Shown here: piece by piece, positions 17,224 to 26,416 of the stretch
How positions within the stretch are numbered: the stretch's first letter is position 1
Layout: each line of letters begins with the position of its first letter
Assembly (NCBI GenBank): GCA_024637115.1
Contig: JAGXFU010000016.1
Coordinates: forward strand, 62,001-126,000
DNA length: 64,000 bases
Source of the DNA: Actinomycetes bacterium
GTDB lineage: Bacteria > Actinomycetota > Coriobacteriia > Anaerosomatales > JAGXFU01
Direction of reading: 5' to 3'
Made by a program: the position numbers and the translations under genes
Notes under the pieces: model-generated
Told to the model about the DNA's origin: nothing
The model's input: only the letters and a program-made list of their open reading frames with translations
Database searches by the model: none

Positions 17224-18269
17224 CCCGCGCAACGTATCTCTCCTCCCGCAACCACTCTGTCATCCACGTAGCATACGACAGACTGACCCGGAGCCACACC
17301 GCTCACCGGCTCGGCAAAGAGTATGTCGGCGCCTTCCAAAGAGCGCTGAATGATCGCCGTCTGGCCCGGCATTCGATACCGAATGACTGCCTCGACGGTA
17401 GAACCGTCGGGCACACGCACAATCCGCATGTTCGTCGGCACGTCGCTTGTCATGAGATCGTCCCCCGAACCGACGATGACGCGGTTCAAGTCCGCATCGA
17501 TACGTACTACGTAGAGCGGTGCGTCCAGGCCCCCAATTCCGAGGCCTTTGCGCTGACCGATGGTGTAGTGCGCGATGCCGGCATGTCGCCCGAGCACAGT
17601 TCCGTGTCCATCAACGATGTCACCCGGGGTCACCGCGCTGGGATGGCGCGCACCGACGAAGGCCGCATTCTGTCCGGTGTCCACGAAACACGCATCCTGG
17701 CTCTCGGGTCGCTTGGCCGACGGCAGGTCGAACTGTGTGGCCAGCTCACGCACGCGGGTCTTGGTGAGTTCCCCGAGGGGGAACATGATGTGTTCGAGTT
17801 GGGATACTCCGAGATCGTAGAGGAAGTAGCTCTGGTCCTTGGCCCTGTCGACTCCGCGCGCAAGCCATGGGTCGCCAGCATCATCTCGCACGACACGAGC
17901 ATAGTGACCTGTTGCAAGGACATCGGCCCCGTTCTCCAACGCCCGCGCGAGCATCCACCCGAATTTCACGTCGAAGTTGCAGGCCATACAGGGATTCGGG
18001 GTTCTACCTTGTGCGTATGCGTCGCAATAGGGATCAACAACCTTTGCAGCAAACACTTCTCGCGCATTCCACACATAGTGAGGAATGCTGATCGCGTCGC
18101 ACACCCTGCGAGCTGACCGGACTGCGTCGGTGCCGCAGCATGTCCCGGGATCCTCTCCCTCCGGTAACAACTGGAGCGTGATACCAACGACCTCGTGGCC
18201 AGCCTCGGCTAGAAGCGCAGCGGACAGCGATGAGTCAACGCCGCCGCTCATGGCGACAAAGACCCGCAC
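17220..18269 (-). CDS. mnmA: tRNA 2-thiouridylase MnmA
   Basis: A 349-residue enzyme that thiolates U34 of tRNAs for Lys, Glu and Gln. The PP-loop SGGVDSS (about 8-14) binds ATP. Catalytic cysteines lie in NPCMACNFDVKFG (about 100) and SQDACFV (about 200), and GQRKGLG is another family signature. The start is GTG 18269, 7 bases after the iscU stop. As the fourth gene of the iscR-iscS-iscU group it can take sulfur from the neighbouring desulfurase. Confidence 0.95.
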   Translation of the reverse strand: MRVFVAMSGGVDSSLSAALLAEAGHEVVGITLQLLPEGEDPGTCCGTDAVRSARRVCDAISIPHYVWNAREVFAAKVVDPYCDAYAQGRTPNPCMACNFDVKFGWMLARALENGADVLATGHYARVVRDDAGDPWLARGVDRAKDQSYFLYDLGVSQLEHIMFPLGELTKTRVRELATQFDLPSAKRPESQDACFVDTGQNAAFVGARHPSAVTPGDIVDGHGTVLGRHAGIAHYTIGQRKGLGIGGLDAPLYVVRIDADLNRVIVGSGDDLMTSDVPTNMRIVRVPDGSTVEAVIRYRMPGQTAIIQRSLEGADILFAEPVSGVAPGQSVVCYVDDRVVAGGEIRCAG

Positions 18270-18276
18270 GGTTACT

Positions 18277-18744
18277 CTACTCCGCCTCTATGTCGCAGGC
18301 GTCTTCCGGCTCCTCGGCATGTGGATCGAAGTCGGGATCATCATGCGAGATGGTGCCCACAGCAATGGGCTCGCGGCCGTGACTCACGAGAAAGTCATCG
18401 ACCGCCTTCTTCAGGCCGTCAGTCGCGAGGACAGAGCAGTGCATCTTGGCCGGAGGAAGTCCGCCGAGTTCGTCTGCCACTTCACGCTTGGTGATTCCCA
18501 CAGCCTCTTCGAGGGACATGCCACGAGCCATCTCAGTGACGATTGATGACGTGGCAATGGCCGCCCCGCACCCCAGGGTCTGGAACTTCACATCGGAGAT
18601 CCTGTCATCGTCCACCTTGATGGTGATCTTCATCATGTCACCGCACACGGGATTGCCCACTTCACCGACACCATCCGCATCGTCGATAACGCCCACGTTG
18701 CGCGGATTGTTGAAGTGATCCATTACCTTGTCGCTATAGAGCAC
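18277..18744 (-). CDS. iscU: iron-sulfur cluster scaffold IscU/NifU-N
   Basis: A 155-residue scaffold protein. The three conserved cysteines are visible in GNPVCGDMM (about 34), LGCGAAIATSS (about 58) and KMHCSVLA (about 101). The start MLYSDKVMDHFNNPRNVG is typical. The acidic C-terminal 25 residues (DPDFDPHAEEPEDACDIEAE) extend beyond the usual IscU end. It assembles Fe-S clusters from sulfur delivered by the upstream IscS, and lies 36 bases after it. Confidence 0.95.
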   Translation of the reverse strand: MLYSDKVMDHFNNPRNVGVIDDADGVGEVGNPVCGDMMKITIKVDDDRISDVKFQTLGCGAAIATSSIVTEMARGMSLEEAVGITKREVADELGGLPPAKMHCSVLATDGLKKAVDDFLVSHGREPIAVGTISHDDPDFDPHAEEPEDACDIEAE

Positions 18745-18780
18745 CTTATTGCTCCTCTTCTCGTCGAGGTTCTGCGAGCG

Positions 18781-19980
18781 CTATTTGGCGCTGGAACCGA
18801 ACATCTTCTCGTAGACAGGTGACATGGAACGAAGACGCTCCACAATCGGCGGAAATACCTCGAGGAAGTAGTCAATGTCCTCCTCGGTAGTGAACCGTCC
18901 CAATGAGATCCTCAGTGAGCCGTGGGCGATCTCGGGAGGCACTCCAATCGAAAGGAGCACGTGACTCGGCTCGAGAGATCCGCTACTGCATGCGGATCCG
19001 GTGGAGACCGCGATGCCTTTGGCGTCCAGCTGAAGCAGCATCGCCTCGCCTTCCACACCCTTGATCAACAAAGATGCGATGTTGGGCAGGCGAGGCTCGG
19101 TGAGCGTCGTCGCGACCGTATTCTCGAGGCGGGATGTCACACCTTCGATCACCTTGTCGCGAAGGGTGGAGAGACGAAGTGACTCCTCTTCATGATCCTC
19201 CACCATGAGCTCAAGCGCACGGGCGAGCCCCACAGCACCTGGAACATTCTGCGTGCCACTGCGCTTCTTGAACTCCTGGCCACCACCTCTTAGCAGCGGC
19301 TCAAAGGGAGTGCCCCTACGCAGGTACAGCGCACCGATACCCTTTGCCGCATAGATCTTGTGCCCGGAGAAGGTAGCCGCATCGATACCCAGCTCGTTGA
19401 CGTCAAACGGGATCTTACCAAGGGTTTGTGCAGCATCTGTATGCATCAGGGCTCCGCGGGCATGGGCCACTCGGGCGATCTCCGCGATTGGCTGCACGGT
19501 ACCGATTTCGTTGTTGCCGTGCATGATCGACACGAGCACCGTGTCATCGCGGAGCGCGGCTTCTACATCCTCGACAGCGATGTGCCCGCTCTTTCGCGGT
19601 GCGAGGTACGTGACTTCATACCCACGCTTCTCAAGTGCATGCGCAGGCTCCAGGATCGCGTGATGCTCGAAAGAGGAAACGATGACGTGTCCACCCTGCG
19701 GCGATTTGCGCGAGACGATACCGAGCAGTGCCGCATTGTCCGACTCGGTGCCGCACCCGGTGAACTGAATCTCGTTCGGGTGATCGGCGCCAATGAGCTT
19801 CGCAATGCGCTCCCGTGCGTCTTCTAGAGCAGAGTATGCCTCGCGTCCGGTCGAGTAGAGGGAGTTGGCATTGCCGTAGGCAGTCGTAAGGAACGGCATC
19901 ATCGACTCGAGCACGCGCTCATCTATGGGTGTGGTCGCAGCGTAGTCAAGGTACACACGCCGATCGGTTGCATCCACCAT
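18781..19980 (-). CDS. iscS: cysteine desulfurase IscS/NifS
   Basis: A 399-residue PLP enzyme releasing sulfur from cysteine. Visible features are YLDYAATTPID at the start, HTDAAQTLGKIPFD, the PLP lysine in SGHKIYAAKGIGAL (about 204) and the active-site loop STGSACSSGSLEPSHVL (Cys about 326). The short loop and SSGS pattern fit the group I IscS/NifS type. It follows iscR by 6 bases and feeds IscU and MnmA downstream. Confidence 0.96.
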   Translation of the reverse strand: MVDATDRRVYLDYAATTPIDERVLESMMPFLTTAYGNANSLYSTGREAYSALEDARERIAKLIGADHPNEIQFTGCGTESDNAALLGIVSRKSPQGGHVIVSSFEHHAILEPAHALEKRGYEVTYLAPRKSGHIAVEDVEAALRDDTVLVSIMHGNNEIGTVQPIAEIARVAHARGALMHTDAAQTLGKIPFDVNELGIDAATFSGHKIYAAKGIGALYLRRGTPFEPLLRGGGQEFKKRSGTQNVPGAVGLARALELMVEDHEEESLRLSTLRDKVIEGVTSRLENTVATTLTEPRLPNIASLLIKGVEGEAMLLQLDAKGIAVSTGSACSSGSLEPSHVLLSIGVPPEIAHGSLRISLGRFTTEEDIDYFLEVFPPIVERLRSMSPVYEKMFGSSAK

Positions 19981-19986
19981 GATCTC

Positions 19987-20439
19987 CTATCCCTCGTGTG
20001 CAGGCTCGGTGCCCGCAGCATCATCAAGTCGCACTTGCGTTCGCGACAAATCAGCAATGGTCGTGGCCGTGAACACATCTCTCAAAGCCGCCGTGGCCTG
20101 TTTCCACACCGAGGCCGCTGCACAGGCTCCACTGCGGCCGCATGTCTCCGCGCGATCTCCATCGCACACCGTGGTGTGCAAGGGCCCTTCAAGAGCCTCC
20201 ACGACATTGAGTACGGTGATCTCTTCGGCGGCGCGGTCAAGTACGAAACCGCCGCGCGCTCCCCTCACGGCAGAAACGAGACCGGCTTGTCTGAGTTGAA
20301 CCATGAGTTGCTCAAGGAACTTGGCGGGGATCGCCTGTCTCTCTGAGATCTCGCGCGCGCTGACCGGCTGTTCGCCGGAGTTGAGCGCAAGGTCGATCAT
20401 GGCAAGCAGTCCGTATTCGCTCTTTGCTGTAAGACGCAT
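19987..20439 (-). CDS. iscR: Rrf2-family regulator, IscR-like
   Basis: A 150-residue winged-helix regulator. MRLTAKSEYGLLAMIDLA is the typical start, followed by the recognition region IPAKFLEQLMVQLRQAGLV and the wing VRGARGGFVL. Three cysteines near residues 90-107 (C-x7-C-x5-C) could hold an Fe-S cluster as in IscR, so it may sense cluster status. ATG 20439 is used because the longer frame adds 38 residues that run over the promoter. As first gene of the isc operon it probably autoregulates through the dyad upstream. Confidence 0.92.
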   Translation of the reverse strand: MRLTAKSEYGLLAMIDLALNSGEQPVSAREISERQAIPAKFLEQLMVQLRQAGLVSAVRGARGGFVLDRAAEEITVLNVVEALEGPLHTTVCDGDRAETCGRSGACAAASVWKQATAALRDVFTATTIADLSRTQVRLDDAAGTEPAHEG

Positions 20440-20466
20440 CCGGCGACCGCCATCCGATGGAATCCC

Positions 20467-20514
20467 TACCAAACAAGTATGGTTTACGGTATTCCCGTAT
20501 CGATTGGCTGTCAA
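20467..20514 (-). promoter_or_regulatory. isc operon promoter with overlapping dyad
   Basis: On the minus strand, TTGACA (20509-20514) is followed after 17 bases by TACCGT (20486-20491) as a weak -10. Overlapping and following it is an imperfect dyad, TACCGTAAAC (20482-20491) and GTTTGGTA (20467-20474). It lies 28-52 bases upstream of the iscR start and is a plausible site for the Rrf2-type regulator itself. Confidence 0.6.
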
Positions 20515-20522
20515 GCATGGTT

Positions 20523-20669
20523 CTATTCGGATGGGCCGGCTACTTCGGGACACAGCGAAAGCAGGTCTCCGATGTCAATGCCAAAGAGTTCCAACACTGT
20601 GGAGGAATCGGGCTCTGCCGCATCGTGCGCGTGCCGTTCATCATTGAGAGGCTGCTGCTCATCTGTCAT
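20523..20669 (-). CDS. possible small acidic protein (48 residues)
   Basis: ATG 20669 opens a 48-residue frame, MTDEQQPLNDERHAHDAAEP and so on, ending VAGPSE just before the isc promoter. The composition is acidic and protein-like, and there is a weak GAGAG about 8 bases upstream. No family is recognised and no promoter is obvious. It sits between the rib terminator and the isc operon. It could equally be chance. Confidence 0.3.
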   Translation of the reverse strand: MTDEQQPLNDERHAHDAAEPDSSTVLELFGIDIGDLLSLCPEVAGPSE

Positions 20670-20897
20670 GTGCGCTCTCGCTGCATGTTGAAATCGATCA
20701 ATCTCCCGTATCCTACCGCACACCATCTGTTGCTGTCCGTTTACAGCGCGTTGGCGTCCTTTCGTCGATTCGATGCGCCACGGTCTTGTTGGCTGTATCG
20801 ATCCTCTGCTAGGGTTGACACTCATCTTGGGGGCGGAGGATGTGAACGGTCCACGGCTGATAACCACGGGGTGGCGAGAGCCCACTGGACTTAGTAC
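20670..20897. other. spacer between the isc and rib operons
   Basis: With the flanking parts, the stretch from 20440 to 20957 is about 500 bases long. It holds the isc promoter, the possible small ORF and the rib terminator. In 20670-20897 itself I see no gene, repeat or strong hairpin. A minus-strand frame crosses it and runs into the terminator, so it is not called. Confidence 0.4.
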
Positions 20898-20939
20898 AAG
20901 AAAGCCCCGGCGCCGCATGAGCGGTGCTGGGGCTTTCTT
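20898..20939 (-). terminator. terminator of the riboflavin operon
   Basis: AAGAAAGCCCC (20898-20908) and GGGGCTTTCTT (20929-20939) pair perfectly, with a GC-rich inner extension. The flanking A and T residues would serve termination in both directions. It lies 19 bases past the ribH stop. Confidence 0.9.
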
Positions 20940-20957
20940 ACGTCCTCAGCTGCGAAA

Positions 20958-21422
20958 TCAGCCGATGGCGCGCATGAGACTCGCCATCTCGATGGCAGCA
21001 ACAGCCGCATCCCATCCCTTGTTGCCCGCCTTCGTACCCGCGCGTTCAACGGCCTGATCGATCGTGTCAGCAGTGATGATTCCGAACATGACCGGCACGC
21101 CTGAATCCATTGATGCCTTCGCAAGACCTTTGCTCGCCTCGGAGGCCACGTACTCGAAATGAGGCGTCCCGCCACGGATGATAACCCCAAGGGCCACTAC
21201 CGCGTCATAGCGGCCGGAGTCGGCAAACTTCTTTGCGACCAATGGGGCTTCGAACGCTCCGGGAACCCACGCCACATCGATGTCGGATTCATCCACACCG
21301 TGGCGGACGAGTGCATCCTGAGCGCCGCCCAGGAGGCGAGAACTCAGAAGGTCATTGAAACGGCTCACGACGATGCCGACCTTCAGGCCGGTTCCGATCA
21401 GATTGCCCTCGTATACACTCAT
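20958..21422 (-). CDS. ribH: 6,7-dimethyl-8-ribityllumazine synthase
   Basis: A 154-residue enzyme for the penultimate step of riboflavin synthesis, joining the ribityl pyrimidine with dihydroxybutanone phosphate. Motifs include [39 protein letters not shown] (with the catalytic His) and [27 protein letters not shown] shortened here to its start, [11 protein letters not shown] 21422 overlaps the ribBA stop as ATGA. It is the last gene of the rib operon. Confidence 0.95.
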   Translation of the reverse strand: MSVYEGNLIGTGLKVGIVVSRFNDLLSSRLLGGAQDALVRHGVDESDIDVAWVPGAFEAPLVAKKFADSGRYDAVVALGVIIRGGTPHFEYVASEASKGLAKASMDSGVPVMFGIITADTIDQAVERAGTKAGNKGWDAAVAAIEMASLMRAIG

Positions 21423-22678
21423 GGCGTCTCTCCTTCGATCTCCTCGGCTCCATCTAGCGTGAGATGATGAGCCATCTTCTCCTTCTTGGTACGCAGATAC
21501 GCGATATTCTGAGGACATGCCGCAATCTCCAGAGGCACCTGCTCCGTGACCTTCAGGCCATATCCCTCAAGTCCCACGATCTTTGTGGGGTTGTTCGTGA
21601 GCAATCTCATGGACGTGAGGCCCAAGTCCACGAGTATCTGCGCGCCAATACCGTAGTCACGCAGGTCCGGTGCGAATCCGAGAGCCTCATTGGCTTCGAC
21701 CGTATCCGCGCCTTGCTCCTGCAGTTCATAGGCACGCAGCTTGTTGGCAAGGCCAATGCCGCGTCCCTCATGCCCGACGATGTAGAGAATGACACCCTCG
21801 CCCGCTGCCTGAACGCGGGTCATGGCTTCTTCAAGCTGTGAGCCGCAGTCGCAGCGCAGTGAATGGAAGACGTCACCGGTCAGGCACTCGGAATGAACTC
21901 GCACCAACACGTCAGACTTGCCGGCCACATCTCCGGCCACAAGAGCGATGTGGGTTGAGCCATCATGTGCCGTGTAGCCGTAAGCGGTGAACTCTCCGGC
22001 CCGGGTGGGCATCCGCACCGTAGACGTGCGCTCAATGAGTCTCTCAGTTCTGCGACGGTATCTGATGAGTTCCGCAACCGTGATCATCTTGAGTCCGTGC
22101 TCCGCAGCAACGAGTTCAAGTTGTGGTCGACGGGCCATGGTCCCATCCGTATTCATGATCTCGCAGATCACGCCGGCCGGATACAATCCTGCCATGCTCG
22201 CCAGGTCCACAGCCGCCTCAGTATGGCCGGCTCGTTCAAGAACGCCTCCCGGCTTTGCGCGGAGAGGAAACACGTGACCGGGACGAGAAAGGCTCTCAGG
22301 AACAGATTCCGGATCGATCGCTGCCAGGACGGTGTTGGAGCGATCGAGCGCGGAGATTCCCGTTGTGATCTTGCCCTTGGCACCGATCGACACATGGAAC
22401 GCCGTACCTTGTTCGGATGTGTTTTCGCCGGCCATGGGCGGAATACGCAGTTCCTCCAGGCGCTCGGCAGTCATGGGCAGGCATATCAGCCCGCGACCGT
22501 TGGTTGCCATGAAGTTGATCGCCTCAGGCGTGACCATCTCAGCGGCCATCACAAGGTCGCCTTCGTTCTCGCGATCCTCATCATCAACCACAATGAGCAT
22601 CGCTCCAGCGCGGATATCCTCAATGGCCTCATCGATCGAAGCGAACGGACTTGTCGGCTCGTTGCTCAACGCTGTCAT
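21419..22678 (-). CDS. ribBA: bifunctional DHBP synthase / GTP cyclohydrolase II
   Basis: A 419-residue fusion that makes both precursors of lumazine. Residues 1-210 are 3,4-dihydroxy-2-butanone 4-phosphate synthase: [31 protein letters not shown] and [13 protein letters not shown]. Residues 215-419 are GTP cyclohydrolase II, with zinc ligands in [18 protein letters not shown] and catalytic [13 protein letters not shown] 22678 overlaps the ribE stop as ATGA. Confidence 0.96.
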   Translation of the reverse strand: MTALSNEPTSPFASIDEAIEDIRAGAMLIVVDDEDRENEGDLVMAAEMVTPEAINFMATNGRGLICLPMTAERLEELRIPPMAGENTSEQGTAFHVSIGAKGKITTGISALDRSNTVLAAIDPESVPESLSRPGHVFPLRAKPGGVLERAGHTEAAVDLASMAGLYPAGVICEIMNTDGTMARRPQLELVAAEHGLKMITVAELIRYRRRTERLIERTSTVRMPTRAGEFTAYGYTAHDGSTHIALVAGDVAGKSDVLVRVHSECLTGDVFHSLRCDCGSQLEEAMTRVQAAGEGVILYIVGHEGRGIGLANKLRAYELQEQGADTVEANEALGFAPDLRDYGIGAQILVDLGLTSMRLLTNNPTKIVGLEGYGLKVTEQVPLEIAACPQNIAYLRTKKEKMAHHLTLDGAEEIEGETP

Positions 22679-23343
22679 CTCCCGTCCGAGAACTCGCGTA
22701 GCAGATCGCCGAGTCCACGTCGGCCGGCTATGGGAGTCTCATCTTCGGCTCCCATGTACAACGCCACAAAGCGCTGCACGTACTTGGCCATCATGTCCAC
22801 TTCCAGATTCACAGAGCCTCCGGTCGGTTTGTCTTTGAGCGTGGTGGACTGTTCGGTATGAGGAATCACAGCACAGGCGAATCCGTCATCGCGGGTGTCA
22901 GCCACCGTGAGCGAGATTCCGTCGACTGCGATAGATCCTTTGGGTACCACGTACTCCATCAACTCCGGAGGTGCCTGGAACTGATAGATCGTCGAGTTGC
23001 CTGCCGGATGACGCATGACAAGCGATCCAACTCCGTCGATATGGCCAGTCACGATGTGACCTCCCAGTCGATCAGAGAGTCGCATGGCACGCTCAAGATT
23101 GACCTTCTTGCTCTGGGTAAAGCTACCGATAGTTGTCATGCGGGCGGTCTCTTCGCTGACATCGGCGATGAAGGCCCCTCTGATGAACTTCACTACCGTC
23201 AGACACGCGCCGTCAACAGCGATCGAATCACCGATCGCCATGTCACGGCCGAACTCCGGCGCATAGACCTCGATTCGGATCCCGGTGCCTGCACGCTCCG
23301 TGCGCGTGATGATCCCCTCGGCCTCAATAAGTCCTGTGAACAT
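22675..23343 (-). CDS. ribE: riboflavin synthase alpha chain
   Basis: A 222-residue protein with two tandem lumazine-binding barrels. The first starts [16 protein letters not shown], with [10 protein letters not shown]. The second has [12 protein letters not shown] and [11 protein letters not shown]. It converts two lumazines to riboflavin. The C-terminal 20 residues extend slightly beyond the usual end. It lies 7 bases after ribD. Confidence 0.95.
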   Translation of the reverse strand: MFTGLIEAEGIITRTERAGTGIRIEVYAPEFGRDMAIGDSIAVDGACLTVVKFIRGAFIADVSEETARMTTIGSFTQSKKVNLERAMRLSDRLGGHIVTGHIDGVGSLVMRHPAGNSTIYQFQAPPELMEYVVPKGSIAVDGISLTVADTRDDGFACAVIPHTEQSTTLKDKPTGGSVNLEVDMMAKYVQRFVALYMGAEDETPIAGRRGLGDLLREFSDGR

Positions 23344-23350
23344 CGCCTGA

Positions 23351-24469
23351 TCAGTCTCCCTTCTCGTTGCCGCCGGTATCCGGAGACACAGGCCGCCACA
23401 CGCTCACGGCATCGCTGCCGATAATTCCCGATTCCACCGGTTCCAACACGGGGACAATGGCAGCGCTGTCACCGTCTTTGGAACCGACATAGAGCGGAGG
23501 GGCTTCAGAACCCGCAAAACCTCCCGCATGTATGAACACGAATTCCTGAGCCATCTTCTCCTCGATGAAAGCAGACAGAAGACCCGGACCGGCCTCAACC
23601 AACAACCGGGTGACTCCGAGCTCAGCCAACGCGGCAAGTGCGGCGTCCAGCCCTCCGGCGGCATCGAATCGAACAACCTCGACACCAGCGGGTGATTCAA
23701 CTCCTTCAGGGAGGAGTGCCACCGCGCGTCCGAGGCCGTCATTGAACAGTGTGCAATCAGCAACGCCGCTTCGACCCAGAACCACCCGCAGCGGTTGATG
23801 TGCTGCGGGTGTTCCGTCAGGCGCTCGCACTACAAGCGCGGGATCATCGATTTCAGCGGTGGATGCACCGACCATGACGGCATCTGCGGCTGACCGCAGT
23901 CGCATGGTGAGCGAACGAGCACCATCACCGGTAATGGCCGAGCGACGGCCGTGCTCTATCTGCGCATGCCCGTCGAGAGTCACTGCAGTCTTCACTTGAA
24001 CGAACGGACGCCCGGAGCGCACGAAATGAAGCCACGCTTCATTTTGAATCTCGTACGGAGTCGGATCCACCTCGAACTCGACTTCGATACCTGCCTCTCG
24101 AAGGCGCACGGATCCACCGACTGCGACGGGATTCGGATCGGACATGCCGATCACCACCCCGGCGATCCCTCGTGATACAAGAGTCTCAGAACAGGGCGGA
24201 GTCTTGCCGAAATGGTTGCAGGGCTCGAGTGTGACGTACGCTGTGGCACCTGCTGCACGGGGACCGGCCTGGGCAAGAGCAACGGCTTCTGCGTGGGGGC
24301 CGCCGGCATACGAATGATAACCCTCGCCGACGATCTCCTCGTCCTGGGCTATGACACAGCCAACGAGCGGATTCGGTGAGGTTGTACCGCGACCCATTTC
24401 AGCGAGCTCGAATGCGCGCTTGAGCATGGGATCGTGAATGAGTGATGCGACATCGTCAAAGACACGCAC
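23351..24469 (-). CDS. ribD: bifunctional riboflavin deaminase/reductase
   Basis: A 372-residue enzyme for steps two and three of riboflavin synthesis. The N-terminal deaminase shows HAEAVALAQAG and the zinc site EPCNHFGKTPPCSETL. The C-terminal reductase (about 150-355) has TLDGHAQIEHGRRSAITGD and LLVEAGPGLLSAFI. GTG 24469 is the first start after the FMN riboswitch, with GGAAGG upstream. ATG 24427 is an alternative without a Shine-Dalgarno. Confidence 0.94.
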   Translation of the reverse strand: MRVFDDVASLIHDPMLKRAFELAEMGRGTTSPNPLVGCVIAQDEEIVGEGYHSYAGGPHAEAVALAQAGPRAAGATAYVTLEPCNHFGKTPPCSETLVSRGIAGVVIGMSDPNPVAVGGSVRLREAGIEVEFEVDPTPYEIQNEAWLHFVRSGRPFVQVKTAVTLDGHAQIEHGRRSAITGDGARSLTMRLRSAADAVMVGASTAEIDDPALVVRAPDGTPAAHQPLRVVLGRSGVADCTLFNDGLGRAVALLPEGVESPAGVEVVRFDAAGGLDAALAALAELGVTRLLVEAGPGLLSAFIEEKMAQEFVFIHAGGFAGSEAPPLYVGSKDGDSAAIVPVLEPVESGIIGSDAVSVWRPVSPDTGGNEKGD

Positions 24470-24482
24470 GTCTGAACCGACC

Positions 24483-24615
24483 TTCCTTCTCCCGTCCGGA
24501 CTGTAACCGTCGGCTCCGGAATCTCACCGGATCGGCCCCATCCCTGGGGTTCGCGGGCTTTCACCGCCGGTGGGGAATCTCACCCCGCCCTGAAGAAAGT
24601 GCAGACAGCAGTATA
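24483..24615 (-). promoter_or_regulatory. FMN riboswitch (RFN element) and rib promoter
   Basis: Read on the minus strand, the segment has all the conserved RFN blocks in order: AGGGCGGGGTGAGATTCCCC, ACCGGCGGTGAAAGCCCGCG, GATCCGGTGAGATTCCGG, AGCCGACGGTTACAGTCCGG and GGGAGAAGG. The element spans about 24483-24597. A TATACT at 24610-24615 is a plausible -10 box just upstream. Binding of FMN should reduce expression of ribD-E-BA-H. The last block lies about 14 bases from the ribD start, which suggests control of translation. Confidence 0.95.
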
Positions 24616-24649
24616 GCGCATGAGACCCAAAAGCGTGGAGCATCTCCGG

Positions 24650-25321
24650 TTAGAGTGCCGCCTCTGCAGCCGCACGAATCTCATTCATTGCAACGACCGG
24701 GTCATCGGAACAATAGACCGCAGAACCGGCAACGAGGCATCGCGCACCAGCGGCCGCAACGAGCGGTGCAGTATCCACATCGATCCCGCCGTCGATCTGG
24801 ATCAGTGGAGTGACGCCCTCCTCGGCACACAGAGCAGAAAGGGCGCGACACTTCTCAACGATACGGGGAATGAACGCCTGGCCCCCGAATCCCGGATTCA
24901 CGCTCATGAGCAGAACCATGTCCACGATGCCCACAACTTCGCGGATCGACTCGATCGGTGTGCCGGGATTGAGAGAGACGCCGGCTTTGGCTCCGGCAGC
25001 GCGGATCGACTGGACCACGCGATGGAGGTGATCACACGCCTCGGCGTGTACGGTCACCCAGTCAGCCCCTGCATCGAGGTACCACTGCACCGTCCAGTCG
25101 GCGTTATCGATCATGAGATGCACATCGAGCGGTGTGTCGGTGATACGTTTGAGCGCCTTGATCACCGGAGGGCCGATCGTAAGATTCGGTACGAAGTGAC
25201 CATCCATCACATCCACGTGGATGAAGTCCGCTCCCCCATCAGCAATAAGCGAAACGGCCTCGCCGAGACGAGTGAAGTCCGCCGAAAGTATCGACGGCGC
25301 CATCATGATTCGATCCGACAT
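24650..25321 (-). CDS. rpe: ribulose-phosphate 3-epimerase
   Basis: A 223-residue TIM-barrel enzyme interconverting ribulose 5-phosphate and xylulose 5-phosphate. Motifs are APSILSADFTRLGE, HVDVMDGHFVPNLTIGP, HLMIDNAD, VNPGFGGQAFIP and QIDGGIDVDTA. ATG 25321 has GGGGAG 7 bases upstream, so the longer frame to 25369 is not used. The rib promoter lies just after its stop. Confidence 0.95.
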   Translation of the reverse strand: MSDRIMMAPSILSADFTRLGEAVSLIADGGADFIHVDVMDGHFVPNLTIGPPVIKALKRITDTPLDVHLMIDNADWTVQWYLDAGADWVTVHAEACDHLHRVVQSIRAAGAKAGVSLNPGTPIESIREVVGIVDMVLLMSVNPGFGGQAFIPRIVEKCRALSALCAEEGVTPLIQIDGGIDVDTAPLVAAAGARCLVAGSAVYCSDDPVVAMNEIRAAAEAAL

Positions 25322-25395
25322 GCACAATCTCCCCTCGCACAGCATGCGTCCACACACAGGGTATCGCAAAGCGACTTCGAGCGGGTGCGGCGAGA

Positions 25396-26412
25396 CTATT
25401 CAGCCACGAGATCCATACCGTGGAGCTCATCGCGTGCCTGACGACCCATCAACGCGTCACTAGCCGAGGAGATCGAGGCGCCACCGTGAAGGATTGCGCG
25501 CACCCAGTGAGTGATCGGAAGCTCAAGGCCGGCACGATGGGCGAGCTCATCGACCGATACGCAGCTGAACGCGCCCTCTGCGACCATGTTGGTCTCCTGC
25601 TCGAACGATGCCACCGTGCCACCGTTTGCCACATGCTCACCAAGCCCGCGATTGCGGCTGTGGCGAGACGTACATGTTGCGATCAAGTCCCCCATACCGG
25701 CCAGACCCATGTACGTGAGTGGATTGGCCCCGCGCGCCTTACCGAGACGACTCATCTCAGCCAGACCGCGGGTCATCAACGTGGCTTTTGTGTTGTCGCC
25801 ATAACCAAGGCCATCCGACATACCGGCGGCCACAGCAATCACGTTCTTAGACGCGCCGCAGAGTTCAACGCCCACCACATCCGGGTTGGTGTACACACGG
25901 AACGTGGGCGTCATGAATGCATCCTGGAACAAGCGGCCGACGCCTTCGTTGTGGGCCGCCACAACCGTTGCCGAGGGTATGCCCTTTCCTACTTCTTCTG
26001 CATGATTGGGCCCTGAGAGTCCCGCCACCCGTTCTCGACCGCCCAGGACATCCTCAAGGACCTCAGTCATGAGCATGAACGTCTCGTTCTCAACACCTTT
26101 TGACAGAACGACGATCGGAACCGCACTGCCCAGATGGGGCTTCATGGACTCAGCCGTCGGGCGCACTCCGATGCTCGGTGTGACCATCACCACAGCTTCA
26201 CTGCCCGCGAGCGCCTGCTCGATATCGGGGGTGGCAAAGACCCGTTGCGGTATCACCACATCGGTCATGTAGGTCGGATTGTGGCGATTGGCGTTGATGC
26301 CCTCCGCAATCTCGGGTTCACGCGCCCACAAACGAACGTCGTGTCCATTGTTTCCAAGGAGCCACGAGACTGCTGTGCCCCATGATCCGGCACCGATCAC
26401 TGCTATCTGCAT
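25396..26412 (-). CDS. gpsA: glycerol-3-phosphate dehydrogenase [NAD(P)+]
   Basis: A 338-residue enzyme that makes sn-glycerol 3-phosphate for phospholipids. The Rossmann motif GAGSWGTA is at residues 7-14. The catalytic lysine region is GASKNVIAVAAGMSDGLGYG, followed by TYMGLAGMGDLIATC and RNRGLGEHVANG. The start MQIAVIGAGSWGTA at 26412 is favoured over the longer frame. It follows plsY, which uses its product. Confidence 0.96.
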   Translation of the reverse strand: MQIAVIGAGSWGTAVSWLLGNNGHDVRLWAREPEIAEGINANRHNPTYMTDVVIPQRVFATPDIEQALAGSEAVVMVTPSIGVRPTAESMKPHLGSAVPIVVLSKGVENETFMLMTEVLEDVLGGRERVAGLSGPNHAEEVGKGIPSATVVAAHNEGVGRLFQDAFMTPTFRVYTNPDVVGVELCGASKNVIAVAAGMSDGLGYGDNTKATLMTRGLAEMSRLGKARGANPLTYMGLAGMGDLIATCTSRHSRNRGLGEHVANGGTVASFEQETNMVAEGAFSCVSVDELAHRAGLELPITHWVRAILHGGASISSASDALMGRQARDELHGMDLVAE

Positions 26413-26416
26413 GGTG

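Noticed and set aside
17181-18116. 311-codon plus-strand frame opposite mnmA
   Set aside because: Antisense to a gene with all catalytic motifs; no Shine-Dalgarno and no family signal.
21965-22861. 298-codon plus-strand frame opposite ribBA and ribE
   Set aside because: Antisense shadow of two well-supported rib genes.
24620-25441. 273-codon plus-strand frame opposite rpe
   Set aside because: Antisense shadow of rpe, whose motifs are complete.
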